A stretch of 64,000 bases of DNA, taken from assembly GCF_965363235.1 (NCBI RefSeq), contig NC_134847.1, positions 51,832,805 through 51,896,804 of the forward strand. The letters run 5' to 3'. The stretch comes from Mytilus galloprovincialis (taxonomy: Eukaryota > Mollusca > Bivalvia > Mytilida > Mytilidae). Both the position numbers and the translations under genes were made by a program. A model generated the notes under the pieces. That model was not told the DNA's origin and made no database searches. It saw only the letters and a program-made list of their open reading frames with translations. Shown here piece by piece: positions 1 through 12,294 of the stretch (within the stretch, counting starts at the first letter, position 1; every line of letters begins with the position of its first letter).

Positions 1-442
1 GTTACAAGTTTAGTAACTAGATTGTGTCAAATTAGTAGAAAAGAGGACAGGGCTGTGGTTATACGATTTAAACATATCTGTCGTCATCTATGAAACAGAT
101 ATTCAATAACAAACTCGTAATGGCTTTTTTTAAACATTTTAAACGAATGACTTCCACTTTACTACTTTGTACAGTGCCAACTCAAACACAGCTACAAGAT
201 GTGAATGGGTTTTTAGTATTGTAAGGACTTATGCATTCTTTGTAGTTCTGTTAAATATGTAGGGACTATTCTATCTCTTATTATGCCACTTTATTATTGC
301 GTTGATAATATTTGACGGTAATAACAATGCCTGTATGACCAATAACAAGAGAAAATTAGACACAAAACTAGAATCATAAAATATTTTATTTTATTTGTGA
401 AAATGAGGTCATATATAAGGAAAAAACATTGACTTTTTTCAG

Positions 443-488
443 AATGAAGTAAAAGGAAAAGTTTGACCAAGGAATGGACATTGTCTAA
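443..488 (+). pseudogene. Isolated relic of a myticin last coding exon
   Basis: A TTTTTTCAG acceptor is followed by a 46-nt segment, exactly the length of the last coding exon of the myticin genes in this window. It reads ATG AAG TAA, then codons for KEKFDQGMDIV and a stop, recalling the acidic tail MKSMENLDNGMDML. The in-frame TAA at the second codon after ATG means it no longer encodes a tail. No exon 2 or signal exon was found in the 442 bases before it, though the gene could continue beyond the window edge. The sequence after it (500-1190) matches the inner part of the inverted repeats near 26 kb, where a sister relic lies. Confidence 0.6.
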
Positions 489-1190
489 GCCAACTGTTGG
501 CATAACAAAATTAAAGTTACTGTATAAACATTTAAATTAAACTCGTGTTCTTTCACAAACTTTACGCCTTTCAAGCTTAAAATCCTTACTTAGCCGAAAA
601 AAGTAATATCACAAAATTCAAAAAGGAAAGTTCCTTATCAAACGGTAAAATCAAAAGCTCAAACACATCAAACGAATGGATAATAACTGTCATATTCCTG
701 ACTTGGAAAAGGCATTTTCTTATTTATGTAGATCCCCACTCCAAAACTATATGTATGTCTATTCTTTCAGATGTAGGAAAACAAATCATATAATATGCAT
801 TCCGTTATAACAGAAATTGAAAACACATATGTGTCAACATCAATGAAACAACAATCAAGAATAAAAAAAAGAAAGAACAAAAAACCAAATTTTAATGCAG
901 CATATGATACCAATAATAAGAGCGCACAACGCATGTGCACAGAATAACCATCACATGATATAATGATGAAGCAAAATCAAATATGCCTATCGCATCGCAA
1001 GTCGGGAGTCCATAGTTCAGCGGTTGATGTTGGTTCCTGTCTGTTATATGTGGATTTGTTATTGATTTTTTTTTATAAAAAATTATTTAGTTGAGTTTTC
1101 GAAATGGAATGTTTCATATATTTCTTGTCGAGGCATTTTATACCCTAATATAAGGCATGTGTTTGTTTCCAAATTGTTGAATACAGTTCG
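489..1190. repeat. Diverged copy of the palindrome-centre sequence
   Basis: This stretch has no gene. Bases 500-720 match the reverse complement of about 25.79-26.05 kb, and 720-1190 match 12.64-13.08 kb and 26.58-27.08 kb. Shared landmarks are the CTGACTTGG block, the CGCACAACGCATGTGCA block and a TTTCTTGTCG block. Divergence is clearly higher than among the copies further right, so this is probably an older segment of the same duplicated locus. Confidence 0.6.
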
Positions 1191-1821
1191 GTATTGAAAT
1201 TCATACCACATCTCCTTATTTTTATTGAAATAAAAGACATAAACATTAAAAAGCCTCAAAACTGTAAGAGGTTAGACAGGAACAGTAAAATTCTCCCAGG
1301 ACAGCTCTACCTGTGGAGATTCCAACTTAAATGAGTGTAAAAAATATTCCACCCTGCAAACCTTTTTATTCATTTTCCGGCTTAAGCCATACATTATGTC
1401 TATTTTAGTTTGATCAGCTCTTCAACGTTTGAACAAATTTTATTTTTTCAAATATTTTGGTTTGGATTAGCTCTGAAGAGATATTTGTTGTGGAAATGTA
1501 CATCTAGTGAAGTTAAATCGGTAAAGATAATGTTCTTAAGGCGTCAGTAGTTTACTGATATTTAAAATTTAAAAAGAAAATAAACAAATCGACGAAGTAC
1601 CTATGTTTTTATTTTTTATTTCGCATCACCAAAACAAGAACAAACGTTGGTTTATGTCAGTAATATTTATTTTCGTTACTTGTATTTTTAGAGTAGGCCT
1701 CTTTTTTTGCCGTTTCATGTCGGGGCGTATCATAGCTGATTTCAGTTTTTCTGATTGGTAAAATACGTACGGTGATCTTTTATTGTGTGATATATTGTAA
1801 TTGTTAATTTTGTCAGTTTTT

Positions 1822-3010
1822 AGCTCACCTGGCCAAAAGGACCAAGTGAGCTTTTCTCATCACTTGGTGTTCGGCGTCCGGCGTCGGTGTCCGTCGTCGT
1901 TAACTTTTACAAAAATCTTCTCCCCTGAAACTACTTGGCCAAAATTAACCAAACTTGGCCACAATCATTATTGGGATATCTAGTTTAAAAATGTGTCCGG
2001 TGTCCCAGCCAATCAACCAAGATGGCCGGCATGGCTAAAAATAGAACATAGTCGGAAAATGCAGATTTTGCCTTATAACTCTGAAACCAAAGCATTTAGA
2101 GAAAGTCTAACGGAATATAATTGTTTATCAAGTCAAGATCTATCCGCCCTGAAATTTTTAGTTGAAACGGACAACTGGTTGTTGGGTTGCTGCCCCTGAA
2201 TTGGTAATTTTAAGGAAATTTTGCCGTTTTTGGTTACTATCTTGAATATTATTATAGATAGAGATAAACTGTAAACAGCAATAATGTTCAGCAAAGAAAG
2301 ATCTACAAATATGTTAAAACATGATTAAAATGGTCAGTTGACCCCTTAAGGAGTAATTGCCCTTTATAGTAATTTTTTACCAACTTTTCGTAAATTTTTG
2401 TAATCTTTTACAAAAATCTTCTCCTCTGACACTACTGGGCAAAATTTAACCAAATTTAGCCATAATCATTATTAGGGTATATAGTTTAACAAATATGTGC
2501 GGTGACCCAGCCAATCAACAAAGATGACCGGCATGGCTTAACATAGAACATAGGGGGAAATGTAGATTCTGCTTTATAACTCTGAAACCAAAGCATTTAG
2601 AGCAAATCTGTGAGGGATAAATTGTTAATCAAGTCAATATCTATCTGCCCCGAAATTTTCAGATGAATTGGACAATTGTTTGTTGGGTTGCTGCCCCTAA
2701 TTGGTAATTTCTACAGAAATTTTGCCATTTTTGGTTATCATCTTGAAAACTATAATAGATAAGGATAAACTGTAAACAGCAATAATGTTCAGCAAAGTAA
2801 GATCTACAAATAAGCCAACATGACCAAAATGATCATTTAACCCTTTAAGGAGTATTGCCCTTTATAGTCAATTTTTAACAATTGTCATTAATATGGTAAA
2901 TTTTTGTAATTTTTTACAAAATATGTTCCTCTGTAACTAAAGGGCCAAGTTTATTATAGATAGAGAAAATTGTAAGTAGCAAGAATGTTCAATAAAGTAA
3001 GATCTACAAA
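1822..3010. repeat. Abundant bivalve dispersed repeat (AGCTCACCTGG family)
   Basis: It begins with a hairpin, AGCTCAC...GTGAGCT (1822-1852), and a GTCGTCGTT-like stretch. About 500-base blocks starting TTTTACAAAAATCTTCTCC then recur near 1908 and 2404, with a partial third near 2913. I recognise this as a very common bivalve dispersed repeat. Short open frames inside it are not genes. A fragment of the same family, with the block CAATTGACCCCTTAAGGAG, lies near 60.99-61.07 kb. Confidence 0.7.
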
Positions 3011-3034
3011 CACATTACCATCTCCAAAACTCAA

Positions 3035-4831
3035 TTTTTAAATGTTCAACTAATTACAAATTTTTATTAGGTTGTAAGCATACTATGTCAAACCAAGAAA
3101 TCACATAACCATAAAAAGGCAATTTTTCGTGAGTCCACGGAAATTGGTACCCACGAAAATAAACGAATCCACATTATACCTTAGCTATGACATATTCTGA
3201 GTCATCATTTTAGAAAAAAAATATTTTAATTAGCGAGAAGGAAAAGAAATTCCATTTAAAAGTATTTGCCTTATGTTCTTTAAAAAAATAAGCATGGATT
3301 AAAAATAATTTTTTAGAATGAAAAGAAAAGCATAACTATTCTCTTAAGTTCAATGGTCTATAATTTTGTTGTGTTTTATAAATCATGATGGTCGTTGTTT
3401 GCTTCAAGTGCCGTGCCGAATGTTTCATACATCCTTGATTGATTAATTGATGTTTATTTTATGTTCAGTGGCAAATATTGTATGCATGGTCAAGACCAGA
3501 ATAAATTTAAACTAGATACAACGAGCCCAGGGCTAACGGATTATGTGAGCACACGGTTGGAGGGCTTAACAAACAATCAATAGTACATATGATACAACAT
3601 AAAAAACTAAAGAATAAACAACCACGAAAAACTAGGGGTGATCTCAAGTGCTCCGGAAGGGTAAGCAGATCCTACTCCACATGTGACACCCGTCGTATTG
3701 CTTATGTGTTAACAAATCCGGTAAATAGTCTAATTCGGTAGGTCACAATCATGAAAGGTAAGGGGATTGTAGTTACGATGTAAGGAACATGTCCGATATC
3801 ATTTGTGAAACGGTTATTCCATAACGGTCAACAAACTCGTGTATAATAATAAAGAAACAAGTCGGCAAGAAGAGGGGCACAATTTGTTCCCATTAGAATG
3901 CCGAATGTGAAATTTTAAAACTTTATTAACGGATCAAAGTGAAATCTGCAGGAAAATAGTATCATTTTCATAGATAAAATATTTTAATAATGAATAATGG
4001 ATAATCTTTTACTATTCATCAATTGATTACAGAAGTGTGATTCTGAATGGATAGATTGATTATTGAGGTGTTTTTTTTTTTTTACAAAACCGCAACATAG
4101 AAAACTAAAGACTGAGCAACATGATTTTCACGAAAAAATGGGGGTGATCTCAAGTGTTCAGGCATAGTAAGCAGATCTTGGTCTACATGTGACATCCGTC
4201 ATGTTACCACTTTAACATACGCTATTAACTAATATAAAGTGACATCACGGAACAGCGTATTGGTAATTGACTCTTATATATCTCTAAGACATAACCATAT
4301 TCTGGACCTTGGTCATGTAAAATTTTCTAACCCTGACACTTTTTATAATGTTCTTCATTTGATAAAGGATTTATATGGCATAGTTCTTGTCATACACAAT
4401 TTGTTCACTAAATTAAAAGTAAATATCTTAATAAATGCTAAATTGATTGGTCTTGATCACTTTTATAGTAGTTTTGACTGGGTTGAAAATACCGGTAAAA
4501 CTACTGCTGAATATTGATTATTCTCAAGCTATTTTATTTGAACATCAGAAACAAAATATTCAGAATTGCACAACAACATGTTTTTGCCGAACAAGTGAGG
4601 GTAAAACAAATATTGTGTATTGTAAAACAAACTTCTACTGACGGATATAAATCATAACGCACTACAAAGCATTATTAAATGTTTAATGTTACTTCAAGCT
4701 GAAAACGTCGAAAGCTTATGACAGAAGATTTAATAAATTTTCAAGTTTATAACAGACTTTGAACAAAGAGTTCACCATCAAGGAAAGAAGTATAGCTGAT
4801 TTTCTAAGTTAGCGCTTGATCAAATATCTGT
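3035..4831. repeat. Downstream arm of duplicated unit 1
   Basis: This region, 3' of the first minus-strand myticin gene, is homologous to 15.24-17.13 kb and 29.49-31.39 kb, and inverted to 9.4-11.3 kb and 20.9-22.8 kb. It is the most divergent copy. It lacks a segment of about 90 bases (TGATGAGTCTT / GAAACGCGCTTCTGGCGT) that the other four copies carry next to their ACATCACGCAACTGCGG block. Open frames here are fragments of dispersed repeats. An ATTAAA at 4729-4734 (minus strand) is a candidate polyadenylation signal for the adjacent gene. Confidence 0.7.
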
Positions 4832-6142
4832 CTAGAACATATCCATTTCTTGGTCCAAATTTTCTATCTCATTCATCCTGAAACAAAGTAGATGGTCTCT
4901 TATATGTGGTGTTATTTTCACAAATTCAATTAAAACGTTTCATATAACAGGGTTTTTTCTGACTTCTCTCGTGCAATTGACCAGTGATCGATTTATGTAA
5001 AAATGTTTTTGAATGTAAATAATTGAGAGACACAATAAAAAATATCTTATCTGCCTCCCGACATATTAACCGATATCAGAAAAACATCCCTTCTTTCTCT
5101 TGCAAGAGTAATTCATGTGTTTATGACTGTAGATAATACGTGCAGACGATAACGACCTATTGAATTAAACCAAGATGAAATGCTTTATTTAAAAAAAATC
5201 AAATGATCTGTTTAAAAAAATGAAATACCTTAAATACAGTTTTAAGTTGGCATGTAGAATACAATGTTTTTCTTTTGTAAATTTGTAAACTTTATATTAT
5301 GTAACGAAGTCGTGTATTGTACTTACATTGGAGAGTTGTCCATCTCTTTGTTCTGCGCGTTCACATTTCTAACGCTTCCAGAAAGTGCCAATGGAGACTC
5401 AGCTCTGCTACAAAGAAGGCAGTAGCAAATTTTGCCGGGATGAAGTCTGTAACATCCATATGATGAGCAACCAGCAGACCCACAGAACCTAACACAGTAG
5501 TATGATGTACAAGGTACTGATTGGACTTCCTGAACTTATAAACAAAAAAAAAAACGGAGAAAAAATGAAATAAAATAAAATTGATTAAATAATGCACAAA
5601 TAACGATGCCTGTCTAAAAGAGAGACAAAATATACCACAGGGGCATTCGATATCATAAGTTAAAAATCTACTGACAACGACATGGCAAAAGACAAACAAC
5701 AGTATACAAAGCATAGCATAGAAAACGACCAACTGAACAACACGTATAAAGAAAAAAATATTTGTTTGAATATTTGAGTGATTGAATTTTAATAACAAAA
5801 CATATTTCAGTTGTAGACATTAACAATTTATCTTACATAAAACAGTATTTATTAATGAAAAAATATTACAATAAAGTAGTACAATTTTACATAATATACA
5901 AATATGGGTTTCGCAATCAAATTTTGGAAAAGTCGGTCTGCCGTATTTTTATCTTAAAAAATATCGGATCTATACTTCTAAATAAATGCAACAGTAGTAT
6001 ACCGCTGTTCAAAACTCATAAATCCATGGACAAAAAAAAACAAAATCGGGGTAAAATACGTACACACAGATATATTTCAATAAAGATATTTACCTCCAAC
6101 AATGACTGCCACTACAACAGCTAACAAGATCGTTGCCTTCAT
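4832..6142 (-). CDS. MytC: Myticin C antimicrobial peptide precursor (copy 1)
   Basis: Predicted 100-residue precursor of a secreted, cysteine-rich antimicrobial and immune peptide of mussel haemocytes. Coding exons: 6094-6142 (signal, MKATILLAVVVAVIVG), 5327-5534 and 4832-4877. Introns are phase 1 and phase 2 with GT donors and AG acceptors (exon 2 uses an AAG acceptor). The mature peptide begins near QSVPCTSYYC and carries eight cysteines in the order CX4C, X3C, X4C, X4C, X8C, XC, X2C. After the basic end of the peptide comes the extension starting AESPLALSGS and the acidic tail MNEIENLDQEMDMF. Length equals myticin C as I remember it. All exons are open. A non-coding 5' exon ends at 6595, and its acceptor lies about 18 bases before the ATG. 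An interspersed repeat of about 72 bases sits in intron 1. Confidence 0.95.
5981..6052. repeat. Short interspersed repeat in myticin C intron 1
   Basis: Contains CAACAGTAGTATACCGCTGT and CATAAATCCATGGAC, core blocks of a repeat seen many times in this window (near 6.93, 12.30, 19.21, 23.84, 28.45, 53.75 and 60.82 kb). The same insertion is in intron 1 of the copy at 17-18 kb (18288-18356). It is absent from the third copy, where TACTTCTA joins directly to AAATACG near 32541-32556, giving a clean empty site. Confidence 0.75.
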
Positions 6143-6594
6143 GTTGAATTTTGAGGAACACTAAATTAGAAACCTCAAAAACAGAAAAATGATTTGTTTT
6201 ATGTAATGTAGTCTTAACGACAAACGTCGTAGGTCAATATTGTAAAAGGTTTCGATCTCAAAACACAACATGAGTATTTTTTAAATAGAATGAAAGAATT
6301 TTAGGTTGCAAAATCATATGAAGCAAATTGCATTGAAATAACACATTTTATAGTATGATACTTCTTACACAAAGAATGTGTGTATTTCACATACAAGTAT
6401 TTCTTCGTGAGTAATTATTTGCTTATCATTTTCTTTATATTTTCTGGGTTTTGAATAATTATATTTTCCTTCAATTCTCGTCAACTTATTGGAACAATAT
6501 TAGAATGGAACGATTTAAAGAGTTGAACACAGTTTCGCCAATGCCAAAACAAATGAAGAATTTGAAGAGTGAAGTAATCAAAATACTGACATAC

Positions 6595-6712
6595 CTTTTG
6601 TACAATCTTGTAGAAGTTAAAGACATGTATATTAATATATTAATTTTTCATTAATATTATGTATTTATATATATATATATGTTCTTAACAGGAAACACGG
6701 AAATTGTGGTTG
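6595..6712 (-). promoter_or_regulatory. Myticin C copy 1 promoter and non-coding first exon
   Basis: On the minus strand, ACCACA (RUNX-like, 6705-6710) is followed by TTTCCTGT (Ets-like), AAGAACA and a long TATATA run (6664-6680). A short exon then ends in ACAAAAG with a GTATGT donor (exon end 6595). The order and spacing match the other myticin genes. The transcription start is inferred, roughly 25-30 bases after the TATA run. Factor names are motif-based inference. Confidence 0.7.
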
Positions 6713-6925
6713 CTCTCTGCATTACATTTAAAAGCATAGTATTTGGTCAATGTCAATAACATTGCCAAAATATATTTGCGTAATAGCCGACTTTCTTATT
6801 TTTCCTTTCTTGAAAGCTAATATAGATCATCTACATCATCTAATTAAACTATGGTGGTCTTCGATTTATGGCTTACTTTTGTAGAAACATCATATTTAAG
6901 TTTTTCTTTAATTTAAACTAATTTA

Positions 6926-7160
6926 AGGCAACAGTAGTATACCGCTGTTCGAAATTCATAAATCGATTGTGAAAAAAAATCAGGGTTAGAAACTAAAACT
7001 GAGGGGAACACATCAAATATAAGAGGAGAACTACGACACAACAGAAACACAACATTAAAATGTAACACACAGAAATGAACTATAATATAACAATGGCAAT
7101 TTTCCTGACTTGGTACAGGACATTTTAAGAAAAAATGGTGGATTAAACGACAACATATCA
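6926..7160. repeat. Dispersed mussel repeat upstream of myticin C copy 1
   Basis: Carries AACAGTAGTATACCGCTGTT, then ATAAGAGGAGAAC, ACATTAAAATGTAACACAC and CTGACTTGG, in the order found in other copies (for example 12296-12540 and, reversed, 60535-60855). The unit 2 counterpart is 19213-19450. Frames read from it are not genes. From here to 8374 I see no coding sequence, only AT-rich duplicated flank. Confidence 0.65.
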
Positions 7161-8374
7161 AAATTTAGTAAAAAATTTCTGACGTTTAACCATTTAAAAT
7201 GATTTTTGTTTGCTCCGAATTAGCCATTTACCTGCCCCGGTAGTGACATATCATGATTCTCCTGCTTTAATATGTTAAAGACTTATATCTGGTGATAAAG
7301 TAACACGCTATAGCTATATGGTCAAGGTTTCTTAATCTCATACATATCCAATAACCATTCGTGAAACTCCTAAACAATGATAAATTTTACTAAATCTAAA
7401 AGTATGGAATAAAAAAAAAAACGAAATTTTGGTCATTTCTATATAAATCACATGTATTTACATTAATTTACAATACCATCAGAAGGCACACCTATAAACC
7501 ATTAATTAATGTTGTAATAGTTAACCAATTATTAGATTTCACAAATCTATTAAAAAGATACAAATAAAAACAAGAACTTGCATGAACCTTCTATACATGT
7601 TCATGCATCAGGCAAATCTGCACTTATTTTAAATGTTATATCGGGAAAAGGACATAATCGATAATATAACAGATAAGAAAAATTTGTAGGTATATGAGTA
7701 TCTTATACAGAGTAAAAAAAAACAATAACGCTAAGGAGTTGGGAAATAAATGTATCGGTTCGGTTTACTTATCGTAGTTATTTGTGTGAAGTTTGCACAC
7801 CCCTGCGTAAAAAAGTTCATACAGTGTGAACATTCACGCAGGTATCGCGTTATATATTTGTTAGCTTCGGGTAGGTTACTTTTATAAAAAAAGTTGGACT
7901 TTATGGAAAATTAAAATTTTCAAGTGCTTCATAGATTTTAGATTGAAGTCGTTCCTCTGTATCAATTTAGAAGAACAAAATATTGAGTAGAAATTCTATT
8001 TTCTGGAATCTCTTTTTATCTCTAGTTGACTTAGATAGATGATATGCCCGCACTTAAATTTGGGTATTAAGTGATAAGAAATCATCAATAAATCTGAAAT
8101 CTTGAAATTTTTAAACGAGGTTTTTGTGCTTGTCTTGCAGAATGGTCCCCGTGAATTCAGATTTGCAGGGTACAAAACAATTTGAGCAGAAGAAGCAAAC
8201 AAATTTTATGGTATACTGATATAAAATAAATCCAACGAACCCCAAAAATATGTTGACGATCAAACAGTCCCGCATTTTATAATATCATTATTGATGATTT
8301 TGCTGTTGAGATCAGTGTGGTTTTCAACAAAATAGTATCAGTCATGGCTTGTTTTTACCTTTTTTGATTTTGTA

Positions 8375-8589
8375 TACTGTAAACCATCTTATTTTCGCGA
8401 GCGATCTAATTTCGCGACTTTCGCGAGTAGAAAAAAAAACGCGAATATAAATCGTCGCGAATATGTAAATCTTGGATGTATCCTTATGTTAATATATCGA
8501 GAAAATCGCGAAATTAAACCGACACGAAGTGGACTATGAAGGGTTAAACGCGAAATAAAGTATCCGCGAAAATAAGTTGGATTACAGTA
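8375..8589. mobile_element. MITE-like element with CGCGAAAATAAGT inverted ends
   Basis: A 215-base element whose ends are inverted repeats. The left end reads TACTGTAAACCATCTTATTT and the right end is the matching reverse. The inside is full of TTCGCG / CGCGAA. A flanking TA on both sides suggests a TA target duplication. Copies are at 19912-20126 (same duplicated unit) and, independently, 55649-55868. It is absent from the third unit near 34.33 kb. No transposase is present, so it is non-autonomous. Confidence 0.65.
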
Positions 8590-8769
8590 TACGATTCCCC
8601 TTTTTGTAGAAGAAAATCCCTATTGAATAAGTTAAAGAAGCAATTGCGGGGAACAGTAGTGATTAATTTAGAAAAAAATCAAGTGTAGATATTTCTGCAA
8701 AAATAAATAAATGTACTTTTTAAATGTATATATTTTTGAATGTGTTTCACAACGAAATTGAAAAGGATT

Positions 8770-9403
8770 TGATGTTACAAACTTCATCCCGGCAAAATTT
8801 GCTACTGCCTTCATTGTAGAAGAGCTGAGTCTCCATTGGCACTTTCTGGAAGCGCAAGAAAAGAGAACGAGCAGAACAAAGATATTGACAACTCTCCAAT
8901 GTAAGTACAATACACGACTCCGTTACATAATATAAACGTTTACAAATTTACAAAAGAAAAACATTGTATTCTACATGCCGACATATACTGTATTTAAGGG
9001 ATATCAATTTTTTAAACAGATCATTTGAATTTTTTTTTGAATAAAGCATTTCATCTTTGTTTAATTCAATAGGTCGTTATCGTCTGCACGTATTATCTAC
9101 AGTCATAAACACATGAATTACTCCTGCAAGAGAAAGAAGGGATGTTTTGTTTTATATCGGTTAATGTGTTGGGAGGCAGATAAGATATTTTTTATTGTGT
9201 CTCTCAATTATTTACATTCAAAAACATTTTTTTACATAAATCGATCACTGGTCAATTGCACGAGAGTAGTCAGAAAAAAAACCCTGTTATATGAAACGCT
9301 TTAATTGAATTTGTGAAAAAAACCGCCACATATAAGAGACCATCTACTTTGTTTCAGGATGAATGAGATGGAACATTTGGACCAAGAAATGGATATGTTC
9401 TAG
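8770..9403 (+). pseudogene. Truncated myticin C pseudogene 1
   Basis: The 3' part of coding exon 2 (8770-8900) reads from GATGTTACAAACTTCATCCC through the last cysteines to DNSP and ends at a GTAAGT donor. Intron 2 and an intact 46-nt last exon (9358-9403, MNEMEHLDQEMDMF and stop) follow. The signal exon and the first half of exon 2 are missing. At 8770 the sequence switches abruptly to flank homologous to that upstream of the unit 3 myticin gene (34.44 kb). The fragment is the end of an inverted-repeat arm, not a decayed whole gene. It has no promoter of its own. Confidence 0.85.
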
Positions 9404-12294
9404 ACAGATATTTGATCAAGCGCTAACTTAGAAAATCAGCTATACTTCTTTCCTTGATGGTGAACTCTTTGTTCAAAGTCTGTTATAAACTTGAAAATTT
9501 ATTAAATCTTCTGTCATAAGCTTTCGACGTTTTCAGCTTGAAGTAACATTAAACATTTAATAATGCTTTGTAGTGCGTTATGATTTATATCCGTCAGTAG
9601 AAGTTTGTTTTACAATACACAATATTTGTTTTTCTCTCACTTGTTATGCAAAAAGATCTTTTTTTGCAATTCTGACTATTTTGTTTCTTTGTCGATGTCG
9701 TGATGTCCAAATGCAATAGCTTGAGAACCTTATTACTTTAGTTTTATATGTTGCGATTTTGTAAAACACCCTCAATATTCAATTTACCCACCGAGAATCA
9801 CAGTTATGTTGTTGTTGCTTATTCTTTAGTTTTTTAAGTTTCGTCATGTGTACTATTGTTTGCCTGTTTGTCTTTTTCATTTTTAGCCATGGCGTTGTCA
9901 GTTTATTTTCGATTTATGAGTTTGACTGTCCTTCTGGTATCTTTCGTCCCTCTTTTATTATAGTTGAATGTAATAATCAACATTCAGCAGAAGTTTTACC
10001 GGTGTTTTTAACCCAGTCAAAACGACCAAAGTGATCAATACCAATAAAATTTAGTATTCATTATGATATCCACTATTAATTTAAGTGAAAAAAATTATGT
10101 ATGGCAACAACTATACTATACAAATCATTGATCCAATGAAAGACACATTTGACATTTTACATTCGGTCAGGGTAAAAAAAATTATATGACCAATGGTCCA
10201 GAATATGGTAATGTCTTAGAGATATATAAGAGTAATTTACCAATGAACTCACCATAGATACCAGGATTGAAATTTCATATTTACGCCAGAAGCGCGTTTC
10301 ATCTACAAAAGACTCATCAATGACACTCGAATCAATCCGCAGTTGCGTGATGTCACTTTATATTAGTTATTAGCGTATGTTATAGGGGTAACATGACGGG
10401 TGTCCCATGTAGAGCATGATAAGCGTACCATGCCTGAACACTTGAGATCACCCCAAGTGTGGTGAAACTCATATTGCTCGGTCCTTAGTTTTCTGTTGCG
10501 GTTTTGTAAAACACCCTCAATATTCAGTCTTTCCACCCATATTCACAGTTCTGTGATCAATTGATTAAAAGTAAAAGTTTATCCATTATTCGTCTTCCAT
10601 CATAGGTCAAAACAAGCTGTGTTGGTATTTTTTATCTATGTAAATGATTCTATTTCCCTGCAGATTCAATTTCATTTTGATTCATTAATAAAGTTTAAGT
10701 ATTTCACATAACCTAAAACTATTAAATATGGTTTGCTTTCCAAACATTACTATTTAGCCCTTCAACCGTGTGCTCACATAATCCATAATTCCTTGGTTTC
10801 GTTGTTAAAATTTATTCTCGTCCTGACCATGCATGTAATATTTACCACTGAACATCAACAACTAATCAACGATTTATGAAAGATTTGGCACTACACCTGA
10901 AGTAAACAACGATCAATCAATCAAACATCATGATTTATAAAACACAACAAAATAACAGACCATTGAACTTAAGGGAATAGTTATGATTTTCTTTTCATTC
11001 TAAAAATTTATTTGAACCATGCATGCATTAACTCATTTGTTTTTTGTCATGCTATTTTTTTTTGTTTTAAAGAACATAATGCAAATACTTTTAAACGGAA
11101 TTTCTTTTCCTTCTCGCACATTGAAATGTTTTTTTCTTTAATAATGAATCAGAATATGTCAAATCTAAGGTATTAACAGGATTCATCTATTTTCGTGGGT
11201 GCCAATTTCCGTGGAACGAGGAAAAATTGCCTTTTCGTGGTTTTGGTATAGTATGCTTACAACACAATAGGAATAAGTAATTAGTTGAATATATAATTTT
11301 TTGGTTCAACTGTACACACCAGAAAAATTGAGATCCAACGAATAGTAAAAAATACATAGTAAAAAGTTACTTTTATATGTATTTTAAAAAAAGTACTATT
11401 ATAAACATAAAAAAGATGTGGTATATCTGTGAATTACATTGAGACAACTATCTAGTCATAATGACTTAGATGCATGGAACTAAAAGTGACCATACAGTCT
11501 TCAACAATGAACAAAATCAATACTGTATATATGTATAAATAAATGCCTAAAAAGTTTACAAAATAACACCAATAATATTAAAAGGCAAAATTAAATGTAA
11601 TTATATGTGATTTGTGCCTGTCCTGAGTACGGAACTTGTAGTTCGGTGGTTATTGTTTGTTGTTTATAAGTGTTTCTCGTTTTTCGTTTTTGTGTAGATT
11701 GAACTGTTGATCTTCCTGTTTAAATGGTTTTACACTAGTCATTTTGGTGCTCTTTACAGCTTGCTATTCAGTGTTTCATGTCTCAGTGTTGAAGGTCGTA
11801 CTTTTGGCCTATGATAGTTTACGTTTTACAAATTGTGACTTGGATAGAGAGTTGTCTCATTGGCATTCATATCACTTCTTCTTATATCTATATTAAATGG
11901 CAAAAAAATACTAAATATGAAACAATTCAAACTAGAAAACATGAAGAGCTTGAAATTATGACAAACTTATTAAATAAAAACTGATATGGCAAGCAGCAAC
12001 CAATGGCAACAACTGATTCCTGACATAGGACAGGCACATGTGCTTGAATTTTCTACAATGAAATTCTATAGTTCTTATTTATCTAAAATATTTATCAAGA
12101 CAATTATTTAAAAACACGATAAAATTTGTATCCTAATGACTAAAATATGACACCTGTACATCATAGGCCAAATGTTTCTTTGAACAATTTATTTGAAAGA
12201 ATTATCAGAATTCATATCTCACACATGTGTACATGTACACATTATGTCACTCATTTTGTTTCTTTGCATACATCCATATTGTTAGTAATATATA
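8770..12294. repeat. Inverted repeat 1, left arm
   Basis: About 3.5 kb that pairs with 14229-17767 on the opposite strand. Matching landmarks include exon 3 (9358-9403 with 17134-17179), TCCGTCAGTAGAAGTTTG near 9590 with its reverse near 16932, and the ATGTGTACATGTACAC block near 12228 with its reverse near 14280. Within the arm are dispersed repeats only, such as the CCATGGCGTTGTCAGTTT family at 9.86-9.97 kb and the GTTGTCTCATTGGCATTC family at 11.63-11.88 kb. No gene was seen apart from the exon fragments. Confidence 0.85.

Noticed and set aside
5361-5798. 145-residue minus-strand open frame over myticin C exon 2
   Set aside because: It reads exon 2 in the wrong frame and runs into intron 1. 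The correct frame, set by the eight cysteines and the splice sites, is given in the gene entry.
8668-8910. Minus-strand frame with several cysteines, repeated at 20205-20447
   Set aside because: It is the antisense shadow of the pseudogene exon 2 fragment on the plus strand.
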